Below are positions 41,262 to 48,757 of a stretch of DNA of 48,757 nucleotides, one piece after another. Within the stretch, counting starts at the first letter, position 1; the number at the start of each line of letters is the position of its first letter. Under the pieces are notes generated by a model, which worked only from the letters and a program-made list of their open reading frames with translations, was not told the origin of the DNA and did not search any database. The position numbers were made by a program, and so were the translations under genes. The stretch spans positions 1 through 48,757 of the forward strand of contig JAFXFN010000007.1 in the NCBI GenBank assembly GCA_017520505.1. The letters are read 5' to 3'. The stretch is from Clostridia bacterium (GTDB taxonomy: Bacteria > Bacillota > Clostridia > Oscillospirales > CAG-272).

Positions 41262-42152
41262 TCAGATAACTTTCATTGCAAGATTTTTAACGTATACACC
41301 TGCTCTGTTATGGTTCCAGAGCTTTACGTAGCCGCTGTTAAAAAACGATACGTCAAAGCCGAGTGAAATATTTTGTATGGATTCTTCAAAATTGTCCTCA
41401 TACGTAAACACGCTGACGGATGAATTTTCGCCGTTTTCATTAACTTTAAGCTTATACACGAGCACGTTGAAGCCGTCATCGCTTGCCTGATATACGTTTA
41501 TCACGTTTGCCACACGGTCGTCTTCAATACACACACGGCGGAATGAATCAGTAAACGAAAAAGGAAGAACGAATTCAAAAACTCCCTCGTTCCAAGTCGT
41601 ATCAGAGCTGCCCTTTATGCCCATAACACCGTTCTTGAACGATATCCATATGCCGTTATCCTCGTCTGCAATACCGCCCTCCGAATCAATACGCAAGCCT
41701 GCAAAAAGCGTCTGCCATTTTTCATCGTTTTCGGCTTGCTTTGTGTTAAGCTCAAACTCAAATCTGTACGCTTCCGCAGGTCCTACGGTTGAAAGATACG
41801 TTACATCAAACATATTTTCTCCGTCAACGCCCATATATCCGTCCTTGTAAACGGGCTTGCCCGTTACAGACCAGTTTTCGTCTGTGGCGAGTATCTGCTC
41901 ACCCATTGAAGCCGTTTCCCACGCATCGTCATACTCTGCAGGAGCTTCCGTAACGATGCTCGGCTTTGTTGCTTCTATTATCTGTTCTGTCTGAGTGTCA
42001 GATGTCGTTTGTGAAGAATTTGTCACGAGTGAAGTATCTTCGCTCGGCGACACCGTTTCACCGGCTGTTGTTATCTCACCGTCTTTCGAGCATCCCGTCA
42101 AAACGATAAGAAGCGGCAAAAGTGCACAAATGATTTTTGTAAAATGTTTCAT
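41262..42152 (-). CDS. Lipoprotein with a jelly-roll-like domain, unknown
   Basis: 296 residues. Lipobox VLTGC (C21), then a Ser/Thr-rich linker (about 25-70) and a roughly 190-residue beta-rich domain resembling LamG/concanavalin-like folds (YRFEFELNTKQAENDEKW, NGIWISFKNGVMGIKGSS, SGYVKLWNHNRAGVYVKNLA), so it may bind glycan. GAAAGGAA precedes ATG 42152; a TTG at 42167 is less likely. Placed between hemW and cimA. No family name recognised. Confidence 0.75.
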   Translation of the reverse strand: MKHFTKIICALLPLLIVLTGCSKDGEITTAGETVSPSEDTSLVTNSSQTTSDTQTEQIIEATKPSIVTEAPAEYDDAWETASMGEQILATDENWSVTGKPVYKDGYMGVDGENMFDVTYLSTVGPAEAYRFEFELNTKQAENDEKWQTLFAGLRIDSEGGIADEDNGIWISFKNGVMGIKGSSDTTWNEGVFEFVLPFSFTDSFRRVCIEDDRVANVINVYQASDDGFNVLVYKLKVNENGENSSVSVFTYEDNFEESIQNISLGFDVSFFNSGYVKLWNHNRAGVYVKNLAMKVI

Positions 42153-42163
42153 TTTTATTCCTT

Positions 42164-43291
42164 TCAAAATTCTAAAATATCGCTCAAAACCGCATTTGAA
42201 ACATTGAAGCCTTGCGGAGTAAAGCGCACAAACTCACCGTCGGTCACAAGACCTAAGGCTGCATATTTTTTTATTTTTCCGCCGTAGCAAGCGTCGAAAT
42301 CCTTTCCCGTAAAAGCCTTGTATTCAGCCTTTGAAACACCTCTTACAAGACGGAGATTGAGCATCAGATATTCTGCCTCCGCCTCATTTGTATCGGGAAA
42401 TTCCTCCTCTGAAAGCACGGACTTTTCATCACGTTTTTCGAAGCAGTAATCGGTATACAAATGAATATCGGGGGTATACGTATACCGTCTGCCGTCATAA
42501 AATGACGATGATGACGGGCCGAATGAAATATACTCATCTCTATACCAATATTTCAAATTGTGACGGCTTTGAAAGCCTTCTTTGGCATAATTCGATATTT
42601 CGTATCTTTCAATGCCGTTAGCTGAAAGCCTTTGCTCTGTGAGCCTTGTCATTTCTACTATGTCATCTTCGCTCGGAAACGTAAATTTATCCGCATTTTC
42701 AAAAAGCGGTGTTCCCTCCTCAAGCTTCAGCATATATGCCGAAACGTGTTCGGGTGACATTGACAGCACGAAATCGATCGTTTTTTCAAATGAATTTACA
42801 GTTTGGAAAGGTATTCCGTACATAACGTCAAGGCTGATATTATCAAAGCCTGCACCTCTTGCCGCTTTGACAGTTTCTTTCACATCCTCGGCTGTGTGTA
42901 TTCTGCCGAGGGCTGAAAGCTCATTTTCGTTTGCAGACTGCATACCGATGCTCAAACGGTTGAAGCCGTGCTTTTTCATAAGCACAAAATCATCAGGGCT
43001 TGCCGTTTTCGGGTTACATTCAGCCGTAATTTCTGCGTTTTCAGCTACATCAAACGATTTTTTGACCGCATCGAGAATACGGCAAAGATGTTCTGCACCG
43101 AAGTACGTCGGCGTACCTCCGCCGAAATAGACAGTGTCGCATTTTATACCGCTGTACGTGCTTATATGACGTATCAGCGCTTCTTCGTACGTGTCGGCAA
43201 AGTCAATACCGACACCCGAATAAAAGTCGCAATAAGCACATCTTTTCACGCAAAACGGAATGTGAATATAGATTCCGACAGGCTTATTCAT
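42164..43291 (-). CDS. hemW: HemW-like radical SAM protein
   Basis: 375 residues. [20 protein letters not shown] (radical SAM cysteines 14, 18, 21), [42 protein letters not shown] and the C-terminal HemN-like domain. Formerly annotated coproporphyrinogen III oxidase, HemW is now regarded as a heme chaperone. It overlaps lepA by eight bases, the usual lepA-hemW arrangement in Bacillota. I take ATG 43291; the longer upstream frame lies inside lepA and is rejected. Confidence 0.9.
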   Translation of the reverse strand: MNKPVGIYIHIPFCVKRCAYCDFYSGVGIDFADTYEEALIRHISTYSGIKCDTVYFGGGTPTYFGAEHLCRILDAVKKSFDVAENAEITAECNPKTASPDDFVLMKKHGFNRLSIGMQSANENELSALGRIHTAEDVKETVKAARGAGFDNISLDVMYGIPFQTVNSFEKTIDFVLSMSPEHVSAYMLKLEEGTPLFENADKFTFPSEDDIVEMTRLTEQRLSANGIERYEISNYAKEGFQSRHNLKYWYRDEYISFGPSSSSFYDGRRYTYTPDIHLYTDYCFEKRDEKSVLSEEEFPDTNEAEAEYLMLNLRLVRGVSKAEYKAFTGKDFDACYGGKIKKYAALGLVTDGEFVRFTPQGFNVSNAVLSDILEF

Positions 43292-45098
43292 CAAGCTTAA
43301 GCACAGCCATAAACGCTTCCTGCGGCACTTCGACAGTACCGAGCGAGCGCATACGCTTTTTACCCTCTTTCTGCTTTTCAAGCAGCTTTTTCTTTCTTGT
43401 GATGTCACCGCCGTAGCACTTTGCAAGGACGTCCTTACGCATAGCCCTTACTGTTTCACGTGCAATGACCTTGCCGCCGATAGCCGCCTGAACGGGCACC
43501 TCGAACAGCTGTCTTGGGATATTATCCTTTAATTTTTCAACTATCTTTCTTGCTCTGCCGTACGCCTTGTCTGTATGGACTATAAACGACAGCGCATCGA
43601 CAACGTCACCGTTGAGAAGCACGTCAAGCTTTACAAGCTTACTCGGCTCATATCCGTCAAGCTCGTAATCAAGAGAAGCGTAGCCCTTGCTTCTGCTCTT
43701 GAGCGCATCGAAAAAGTCATAAACTATCTCGTTAAGCGGTAATCTGTAATGAAGCTCAACACGTGTCGAGTCAAGATATTTCATATCGTAGAAAATACCT
43801 CGTCTGTCCTGACAAAGGTCCATAATTCCGCCGACGTAGTCAACAGGTGTCATAATGTTACCCTTGACCATAGGCTCATACGGAATGTCTATTTCATCAG
43901 GGGACGGATAGTTCAAGGGGTTATCTATAAACACCGTTTCACCCGTTCGCTTCTGAATTTTGTAAATAACGCTGGGGGCGGTGGTTATAAGGTCAAGGTT
44001 GAATTCTCTTTCAAGTCTTTCCTGAATTATCTCCATATGCAGAAGCCCCAAAAATCCGCAACGGAAGCCGAAGCCGAGTGCGGCTGAGGTTTCAGGCTCA
44101 TACGTAAGGGAAGCATCGTTGAGCTGTAATTTTTCAAGTGCATCCTTTAAGTCCTGATATTTTGCGCCGTCAGCGGGATATATGCCTGAATAAACCATCG
44201 GCATACACTTCTTAAAGCCTTCAAGCGGTTCTTTTGTGGGATTTTCCGCAAGCGTTACGGTATCACCCACACGTGTGTCGGAAACGTTTTTGATGCTTGC
44301 CGTTATATATCCGACGTCGCCTGCACGTAAAATATCCGTCTTTTTAAGTCCGAACGGCTCCATCGTGCCTATTTCGACAACGTCAAATTCAGCGCCCGTG
44401 TTCATCATTCTGATGCGCTGTCCGGCTTTAAGAGAGCCTTCCATAACACGGATGTAAACAACGACACCTCTGTATGAATCGTAATATGAGTCAAATATAA
44501 GGCATTTAAGCGGTGCGTTTTCGTCACCTGTAGGACAAGGGATAGCATCGACTATCCTTTCAAGTACAGCAGGAATATTGATGCCTGCCTTTGCAGAAAT
44601 TGCAGGTGCTTCGTCAGCGGGAATACCGATAATATCCTCGATTTCAGTCCTTACACGTTCAACGTTTGCCGCAGGCAGGTCTATCTTGTTGATAACGGGA
44701 ACGATCTCAAGATTGTTATCCGAGGCAAGATATGCATTTGCAAGCGTCTGCGCCTCGATTCCCTGCGTGCTGTCTACGACGAGAAGCGCACCCTCGCAGG
44801 CATTCAGCGAGCGTGACACCTCATAGTTAAAGTCAACGTGTCCGGGGGTGTCGATAAGATTGAGGGTGTACGTTTCGCCGTCGGGCGCTTTATATTCAAG
44901 CTTGACGGCACGTGCCTTTATGGTAATTCCTCTTTCCTTTTCGATGTCCATATTGTCGAGCAGCTGCTCTGTCATATCACGGCTTGCAACCGTCTGCGTA
45001 TGCTCAAGTATTCTGTCGGCAAGAGTTGATTTACCGTGGTCAATATGCGCTATTATACAAAAATTTCTTATTTTCTTTTGTCTTTCTGATGCGTTCAT
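43284..45098 (-). CDS. lepA: Elongation factor 4
   Basis: Translational GTPase thought to act on stalled ribosomes or in 30S assembly. 604 residues. G1 [45 protein letters not shown], then [14 protein letters not shown] and the LepA C-terminal domain ([20 protein letters not shown]). AGGAG eight bases before ATG 45098. First gene of lepA-hemW-lipoprotein-cimA. Confidence 0.96.
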   Translation of the reverse strand: MNASERQKKIRNFCIIAHIDHGKSTLADRILEHTQTVASRDMTEQLLDNMDIEKERGITIKARAVKLEYKAPDGETYTLNLIDTPGHVDFNYEVSRSLNACEGALLVVDSTQGIEAQTLANAYLASDNNLEIVPVINKIDLPAANVERVRTEIEDIIGIPADEAPAISAKAGINIPAVLERIVDAIPCPTGDENAPLKCLIFDSYYDSYRGVVVYIRVMEGSLKAGQRIRMMNTGAEFDVVEIGTMEPFGLKKTDILRAGDVGYITASIKNVSDTRVGDTVTLAENPTKEPLEGFKKCMPMVYSGIYPADGAKYQDLKDALEKLQLNDASLTYEPETSAALGFGFRCGFLGLLHMEIIQERLEREFNLDLITTAPSVIYKIQKRTGETVFIDNPLNYPSPDEIDIPYEPMVKGNIMTPVDYVGGIMDLCQDRRGIFYDMKYLDSTRVELHYRLPLNEIVYDFFDALKSRSKGYASLDYELDGYEPSKLVKLDVLLNGDVVDALSFIVHTDKAYGRARKIVEKLKDNIPRQLFEVPVQAAIGGKVIARETVRAMRKDVLAKCYGGDITRKKKLLEKQKEGKKRMRSLGTVEVPQEAFMAVLKLDE

Positions 45099-45126
45099 CC
45101 GATACTACTCCTATTATAATGGCATC

Positions 45127-45155
45127 ATTATACTATAGAATTTTATATAAATCAA
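45127..45155 (-). promoter_or_regulatory. Promoter of the lepA run
   Basis: Minus strand TTGATT (45150-45155), 17 bases, TATAAT (45127-45132), about 29 bases before lepA. Confidence 0.72.
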
Positions 45156-45206
45156 CAGCTTTTTTTATAATTTTAAAGAAAATATCGGTAAATTATATAA
45201 CTGTGC

Positions 45207-45235
45207 TTGACAGTAATGTTAAAATTGTTTATAAT
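45207..45235 (+). promoter_or_regulatory. Promoter of the solute-binding lipoprotein
   Basis: Consensus TTGACA (45207-45212), 17 bases, TATAAT (45230-45235), 33 bases before the start codon; predicted strong. Confidence 0.8.
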
Positions 45236-45267
45236 AGATATAACGAACAATTCAGAAAGGAAAAAGT

Positions 45268-46713
45268 ATGAAAAAGTTTTTAGCTTTATTTCTTTGCATA
45301 CTTATGGCACTTCCCATTTCCTTTTTCGGCTGTACTAAGGATGAAAAAGAGAGCGAAGACGTAACGCTCGGTCCTGTTTCGGGTGTTGCCGATGAAAGGC
45401 TGGAGCTTGATGTTCCCGACATCGATTTCGGTGACGATTATACATTTACGATAATCGGTAAGGGCGGAAGCGGTTGGAATGCCGAGGATATGCTTTGCCC
45501 CGAGGAGGATTCCGACGACGTGCTTGACCACGCCAAATATGCCCGTTACAAGGCTGTTGAGGATATGTACGGTATAAAGATCGTGACACAGCTCAAGGAG
45601 GATATATACACAGTTGTAAAGAACAGTGTATCATCAAATGACAAGAGCTTCGATATGATCTATATGAATACATACAACACGGCAAGTGCGGCAACGGATA
45701 ATCTTCTTTATAATCTCTATGACGTTGAGCTTCTCAACCTCGATGCCCCCTGGTATGACCAGAACTACAACAACGGTATGTCTATAGGTACAACGCTTTA
45801 TTCCACGGTCAACCACATGCTTACTATGGATATGCACTGTACTTGGGTAATGATGTATAATAAAGAGCTTATCACAAGATACGGCCTTAAAGATCCTTAC
45901 GATATGGTAAAGGACAACACCTGGACATTTGACAACTTTGCAGCAATGCTTGAAGGCGTTTCAACAGATAACGGCGACGGTATCTGGGACAGCAACGACA
46001 TATACGGCTTTGCCGCACACTCGGGCTCGGCACGTAACTTCTTCTACGGTGCAGGCATGACGGTTTGCGATAAAAACTCCGCAAACTATCCCGAGCTTGT
46101 TATCGACGATAACGAGAATATAGTAAAATTGCAGTCAAAGGCAGTAAAGCTGCTTCACGAAGGCAATAACACGCTTTTTCACAGAACAGGTGATGATTTC
46201 AGTATAGCTGACGTATTCCGTGAAGGAAGAGTATTGTTCCTCGCGGAGATCGCAGGATATCTCAACTACTTCAGAGAGATGGAGCAGGATTACGGTATCG
46301 TTCCCTATCCCAAGTATTCTGCCGATCAGAAAAGCTATTACACAACGAACGACCCGTGCATAATGGTAATGTCACTCCCTGCATTCAATCACACATCAGA
46401 GGAGATACAGCGCATTGCAACCGTTACGGAATCACTTTGCTGGGAATCTTACTACACGCTCAGCCCCTCATATTATGAAGACGTGCTTGGCGGTAAGGGC
46501 ACACGTGATGAAGGCTCATACGAAATGATAGAGCTTTGCCGTGAATCCCGTATCTACGATTTCGGTCTGTTCAATCCCGACATATCGCTTCACAACGCTT
46601 TTGAATCGCTTATCGAAAACAGCAGCACCAACTACGCATCGCTTGTAAAGCGCCGTATAAAGGGTGCAACAGCTGAGCTTCAGGAAATAATCGAGCGTTA
46701 CGAAAAAGCCTGA
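45268..46713 (+). CDS. Orphan ABC-type extracellular solute-binding lipoprotein
   Basis: 481 residues, lipobox SFFGC (C22). The rest looks like a family 1 (sugar-type) binding protein: DYTFTIIGKGGSGWNAEDML, SFDMIYMNTYNTASAATDNL, KDNTWTFDNFAAMLEG and DYGIVPYPKYS (the conserved PYPK turn). No ABC permease or ATPase genes flank it. It has its own near-consensus promoter and terminator, so it is expressed alone and must share a transporter encoded elsewhere, or act as a sensor. Ligand not readable. Confidence 0.85.
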   Translation: MKKFLALFLCILMALPISFFGCTKDEKESEDVTLGPVSGVADERLELDVPDIDFGDDYTFTIIGKGGSGWNAEDMLCPEEDSDDVLDHAKYARYKAVEDMYGIKIVTQLKEDIYTVVKNSVSSNDKSFDMIYMNTYNTASAATDNLLYNLYDVELLNLDAPWYDQNYNNGMSIGTTLYSTVNHMLTMDMHCTWVMMYNKELITRYGLKDPYDMVKDNTWTFDNFAAMLEGVSTDNGDGIWDSNDIYGFAAHSGSARNFFYGAGMTVCDKNSANYPELVIDDNENIVKLQSKAVKLLHEGNNTLFHRTGDDFSIADVFREGRVLFLAEIAGYLNYFREMEQDYGIVPYPKYSADQKSYYTTNDPCIMVMSLPAFNHTSEEIQRIATVTESLCWESYYTLSPSYYEDVLGGKGTRDEGSYEMIELCRESRIYDFGLFNPDISLHNAFESLIENSSTNYASLVKRRIKGATAELQEIIERYEKA

Positions 46714-46815
46714 TATATTTGAGTTACAAAGCACCTGCATCGAATGGGTGATGTTCATATCGGAGAAATTACAAATCAGTTTGTCTTATTTCATCCGCAG
46801 CAAACAAATAATAAT

Positions 46816-46846
46816 CCCCGGCAGATCGTCAAAAGATCTGTCGGGG
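46816..46846 (+). terminator. Rho-independent terminator
   Basis: CCCCGGCAGATC pairs with GATCTGTCGGGG (one G-T pair), loop GTCAAAA, followed by TTAGTTTT. Confidence 0.85.
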
Positions 46847-47127
46847 TTAGTTTTATTCTGTTCGATAAATTGGAATTTGAATAGCATGATTTTTTAAGAT
46901 ATTATTGTCTGTTCATAAAGTACCATAAAATGCTCTAAAACCGCCTTAAATAAAGGTTTTTCCGCAAACAACTCATTTCATCCCACTATACGGTGTTACA
47001 CCGTTTTACCCTTGTTCCGAGAGATAATAAGGGCAAAATCAAGGGCAAAAATCATCAAAATTAAATGTTTTAGATTTGGGAAACGATCTGTTGCAATGTG
47101 AATTTACAAATGAATTGAGGACTTATC
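46847..47127. other. Intergenic remnant region
   Basis: No gene seen. CTGTTCGATAAATTGGAATT (46858-46877) nearly repeats 37840-37859. A palindrome CGGTG-TTA-CACCG (46991-47003) is followed by two AAGGGCAAAA direct repeats (47029-47038, 47041-47050). The latter look like sequence next to tyrosine-integrase genes in clostridia, so this may be an old attachment or excision scar. Confidence 0.35.
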
Positions 47128-48039
47128 GTGAAGAGATCCAAATTATTTGCAATCACATTGCAGTCGAAATCCGGCCTTGTTTTCTTTTTCGTCTTGGCAG
47201 CATACAATCTGCTGTTGGGCATATATCTGAAAGACTTTTTTGTTCTTTCGCCGATGCTGGTGACGCTCTATTTGCTGTCAGCATTGCCGACCTTGTTTTT
47301 CGTCCTGAAAATACGGTCAACGCCTATGCGGGCGGTTGTGCTGATTGTTCTATTTTTCATCATGGTAATGAGTATTGTTAGCGCTCTTTCCTGCCGCAGA
47401 CTACTGCCGATGCTGACGTTTGTGGGAACAGCTATCGAAATGATGTACTTTGGCATTGTCGACAACAGTTCCGGCAAGGATAAACTGCTGACGAAAATTT
47501 GTGTTTTGGTACTAACAGCATTTATTGCAGTACTTCTGTTCTTCTCATATGATTTCGTCTACAAACCGGAAGCTCCGTATCTTTCCAACGGCAGAGATAC
47601 CCTGTGGGACACACAAACGGAAGAACTTGCTGACGAAATTTGTGCCGGTTGTGAAACCGACGAAGAAAAGGTGCGAGCATTTTATGATTGGATCGTATCT
47701 AACTTTGAGTACGACTACGACTGCTATCCACTCTTCCAATACTTTGATGTTCGCAAGACGCTGCAAACCAAGCAAGGTATTTGCTTTGACTTTTCCCATC
47801 TGTTCGCCGCATTTTGCCGAAGTCAAAATATCCCTTGCTACGCTGTTGACGGAATATCCCGTAAGAATAACGTAGATCGGCACACTTGGAACCGCGTTTA
47901 CTATGATGGAGCTTGGTGGAATGTAGATATAACGACTGACAACTCAAGAACAGCCAATGGCAAAGAACTCTACGGTTTTCACGAGCTGGAAGGAGCTTTC
48001 GTTCCCGACGAGGATTTTTTCATAACGAAAATCTATTAA
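47128..48039 (+). CDS. Membrane protein with transglutaminase-like domain
   Basis: 303 residues: about four hydrophobic segments (18-35, 40-60, 68-88, 122-142), then a transglutaminase-like (papain-type) domain on one side of the membrane with Cys219 in KQGICFDFS, His252 in DRHTWNRV and Asp267 in NVDITT. The domain is usually a peptidase or amidase in bacteria. GTG 47128 is the start; a GAGG lies eight bases upstream. It stands alone between two terminators. Substrate unknown. Confidence 0.82.
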   Translation: MKRSKLFAITLQSKSGLVFFFVLAAYNLLLGIYLKDFFVLSPMLVTLYLLSALPTLFFVLKIRSTPMRAVVLIVLFFIMVMSIVSALSCRRLLPMLTFVGTAIEMMYFGIVDNSSGKDKLLTKICVLVLTAFIAVLLFFSYDFVYKPEAPYLSNGRDTLWDTQTEELADEICAGCETDEEKVRAFYDWIVSNFEYDYDCYPLFQYFDVRKTLQTKQGICFDFSHLFAAFCRSQNIPCYAVDGISRKNNVDRHTWNRVYYDGAWWNVDITTDNSRTANGKELYGFHELEGAFVPDEDFFITKIY

Positions 48040-48051
48040 AACTAATATGTT

Positions 48052-48086
48052 AAAAGGACGGTAACCGATTAGGTCACCGTCCTTTT
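48052..48086. terminator. Shared convergent terminator
   Basis: AAAAGGACGGT (48052-48062) pairs perfectly with ACCGTCCTTTT (48076-48086), between the transglutaminase-like gene and the helicase gene. Confidence 0.85.
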
Positions 48087-48093
48087 GAAAAAG

Positions 48094-48757
48094 TTACTCT
48101 ATAACAATATCCTTGATATACCTAGAAGGAGATTGATTCTTTATATCTCCCCAAGGCATACGTTTTTTTGCAGGATATGTCATATAGCATAACCGCTTAG
48201 CTCTTGTCACTGCAACATACATATTATTCATCTCTTGAGATAGTTGAGAGTCGTCAGCCCTTATTGCTCTATAGTCCGGGAAGGTTCCTTCACTCAGTCC
48301 AATAATAAAAACCGCATCAAACTGCAATCCTTCGGACATATGTGCTGTCAAAAGAGCAATGCCATTATTATCCTCAATTTCTTTTGTTTTTCCCAAAGAA
48401 ATCTGATTTCTAAAAGAAGTTAATGTGCGATTTTCTTTAGGAACAAGCATGCAATACTTACTCCAATGATTACGCCACTGCTGGATATCCATAGAAACAA
48501 GATAACGCTCATCATCATTATCAAATGATGATAAAATGTTTTCCAGACAGGTTAATGCGGCACCGAAATTCAACACTTCTTTTTCTAACGTCTCTAAGGC
48601 GGGAAGCATACTTTCATAATTAGTTTCGGTTAGTACCTCCCTTAAAATGGCCATTCCATTTTTGTTGTCAATAATACTATCAGAGAATCCAACCAGTTTC
48701 TTTAATTGCGTAAGATGGATGTAGTCTTTTTTGTTAATTAGTATTCGGATTGCTAAC
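48094..48757 (-). CDS. UvrD/Rep-type helicase, C-terminal part (cut by window edge)
   Basis: The frame is open to the last base, so the N-terminus is outside. The visible 221 residues hold the last superfamily 1 motifs: motif V region GIALLTAHMSEGLQFDAVFI ending EGTFPDYRA, and motif VI NNMYVAVTRAKRLCYMTYP. Motif V usually has KGLEF or AGLEW; SEGLQF is a mild variant. The C-terminus ends 27 residues after motif VI with PSRYIKDI, the usual PcrA/UvrD linker, so the protein lacks the long tail of PcrA. Likely a stand-alone repair helicase or part of a defence module to the right; the window cannot decide. Confidence 0.85.
   Translation of the reverse strand, partial: LAIRILINKKDYIHLTQLKKLVGFSDSIIDNKNGMAILREVLTETNYESMLPALETLEKEVLNFGAALTCLENILSSFDNDDERYLVSMDIQQWRNHWSKYCMLVPKENRTLTSFRNQISLGKTKEIEDNNGIALLTAHMSEGLQFDAVFIIGLSEGTFPDYRAIRADDSQLSQEMNNMYVAVTRAKRLCYMTYPAKKRMPWGDIKNQSPSRYIKDIVIE

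Noticed and set aside
1..48757. CRISPR array, rRNA operon or intact insertion sequence
   Set aside because: No regularly spaced direct repeats with unique spacers, no rRNA-like sequence, and no transposase frame were seen. The hairpin repeats are not CRISPR: they lack regular spacing and repeat identity.

Overview
The window looks like a stretch of chromosome from a low-to-mid GC, spore-forming, probably gut-associated Bacillota of class Clostridia (Oscillospirales/Ruminococcaceae-like). The reasons are a SpoVAC homologue, a type III glutamine synthetase, IreB, flotillin/NfeD, A/G-rich ribosome binding sites, TTGACA/TATAAT promoters with a regular 17-bp spacer, many close paralogues, and several families of hairpin-rich intergenic repeats. 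No tool was run: family names come from motifs read in the translations. The taxonomic placement is an inference.

Layout. 1-546 is the scarred end of an integrative element (Xis-like protein, integrase start joined to a DUF3846 fragment) facing the 3' end of guaA, a known insertion hot spot. 895-12910 is one leftward eight-gene run: typA, thiI, glnN, a DacF-like protein that has lost its catalytic residues, then a VTC-domain / DUF4956 / CotH-kinase surface cassette, then a GMP synthetase lacking its glutaminase domain. 13076-13333 is a nest of three different structured repeats. 13366-16985 holds a phosphoesterase, a three-gene cassette of unknown small proteins, trpS and an aminotransferase. 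17163-18477 is an AT-rich island of small membrane or secreted proteins with one decayed gene.

18987-25884 is a rightward operon: murD, three tandem M42 aminopeptidases, a PLP enzyme of the methionine gamma-lyase/aluminium-resistance family and a C26 gamma-glutamyl hydrolase, followed by a membrane PH-like protein. 26034-30424 carries an XRE regulator with a clear operator, small secreted and DUF5071 proteins, SpoVAC, a C39-peptidase/amidase fusion and endonuclease IV. 30574-36541 carries an OPT transporter coupled to a PqqD-like protein, cytidine deaminase, a pyrophosphatase-like protein, a DUF1836 regulator and the NfeD-flotillin pair. 36628-39622 has a CPBP protease, an alpha/beta hydrolase bracketed by two copies of a multi-hairpin repeat, tRNA-Arg(ACG) and IreB. 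39701-45098 is the leftward lepA-hemW-lipoprotein-cimA run. The right end has an orphan solute-binding lipoprotein, a membrane transglutaminase-like protein and the C-terminal part of a UvrD-type helicase cut by the window edge.

Main points of interest: (i) a four-copy intergenic element whose helices are kept by compensatory base changes; (ii) the pseudo-enzyme DacF homologue next to the CotH/VTC/DUF4956 cassette; (iii) the OPT-PqqD pair; (iv) the triple M42 peptidase operon behind murD; (v) the deletion scar in the integrative element; (vi) an XRE operator with 16-bp arms and a CACGTG-decorated DUF1836 promoter.
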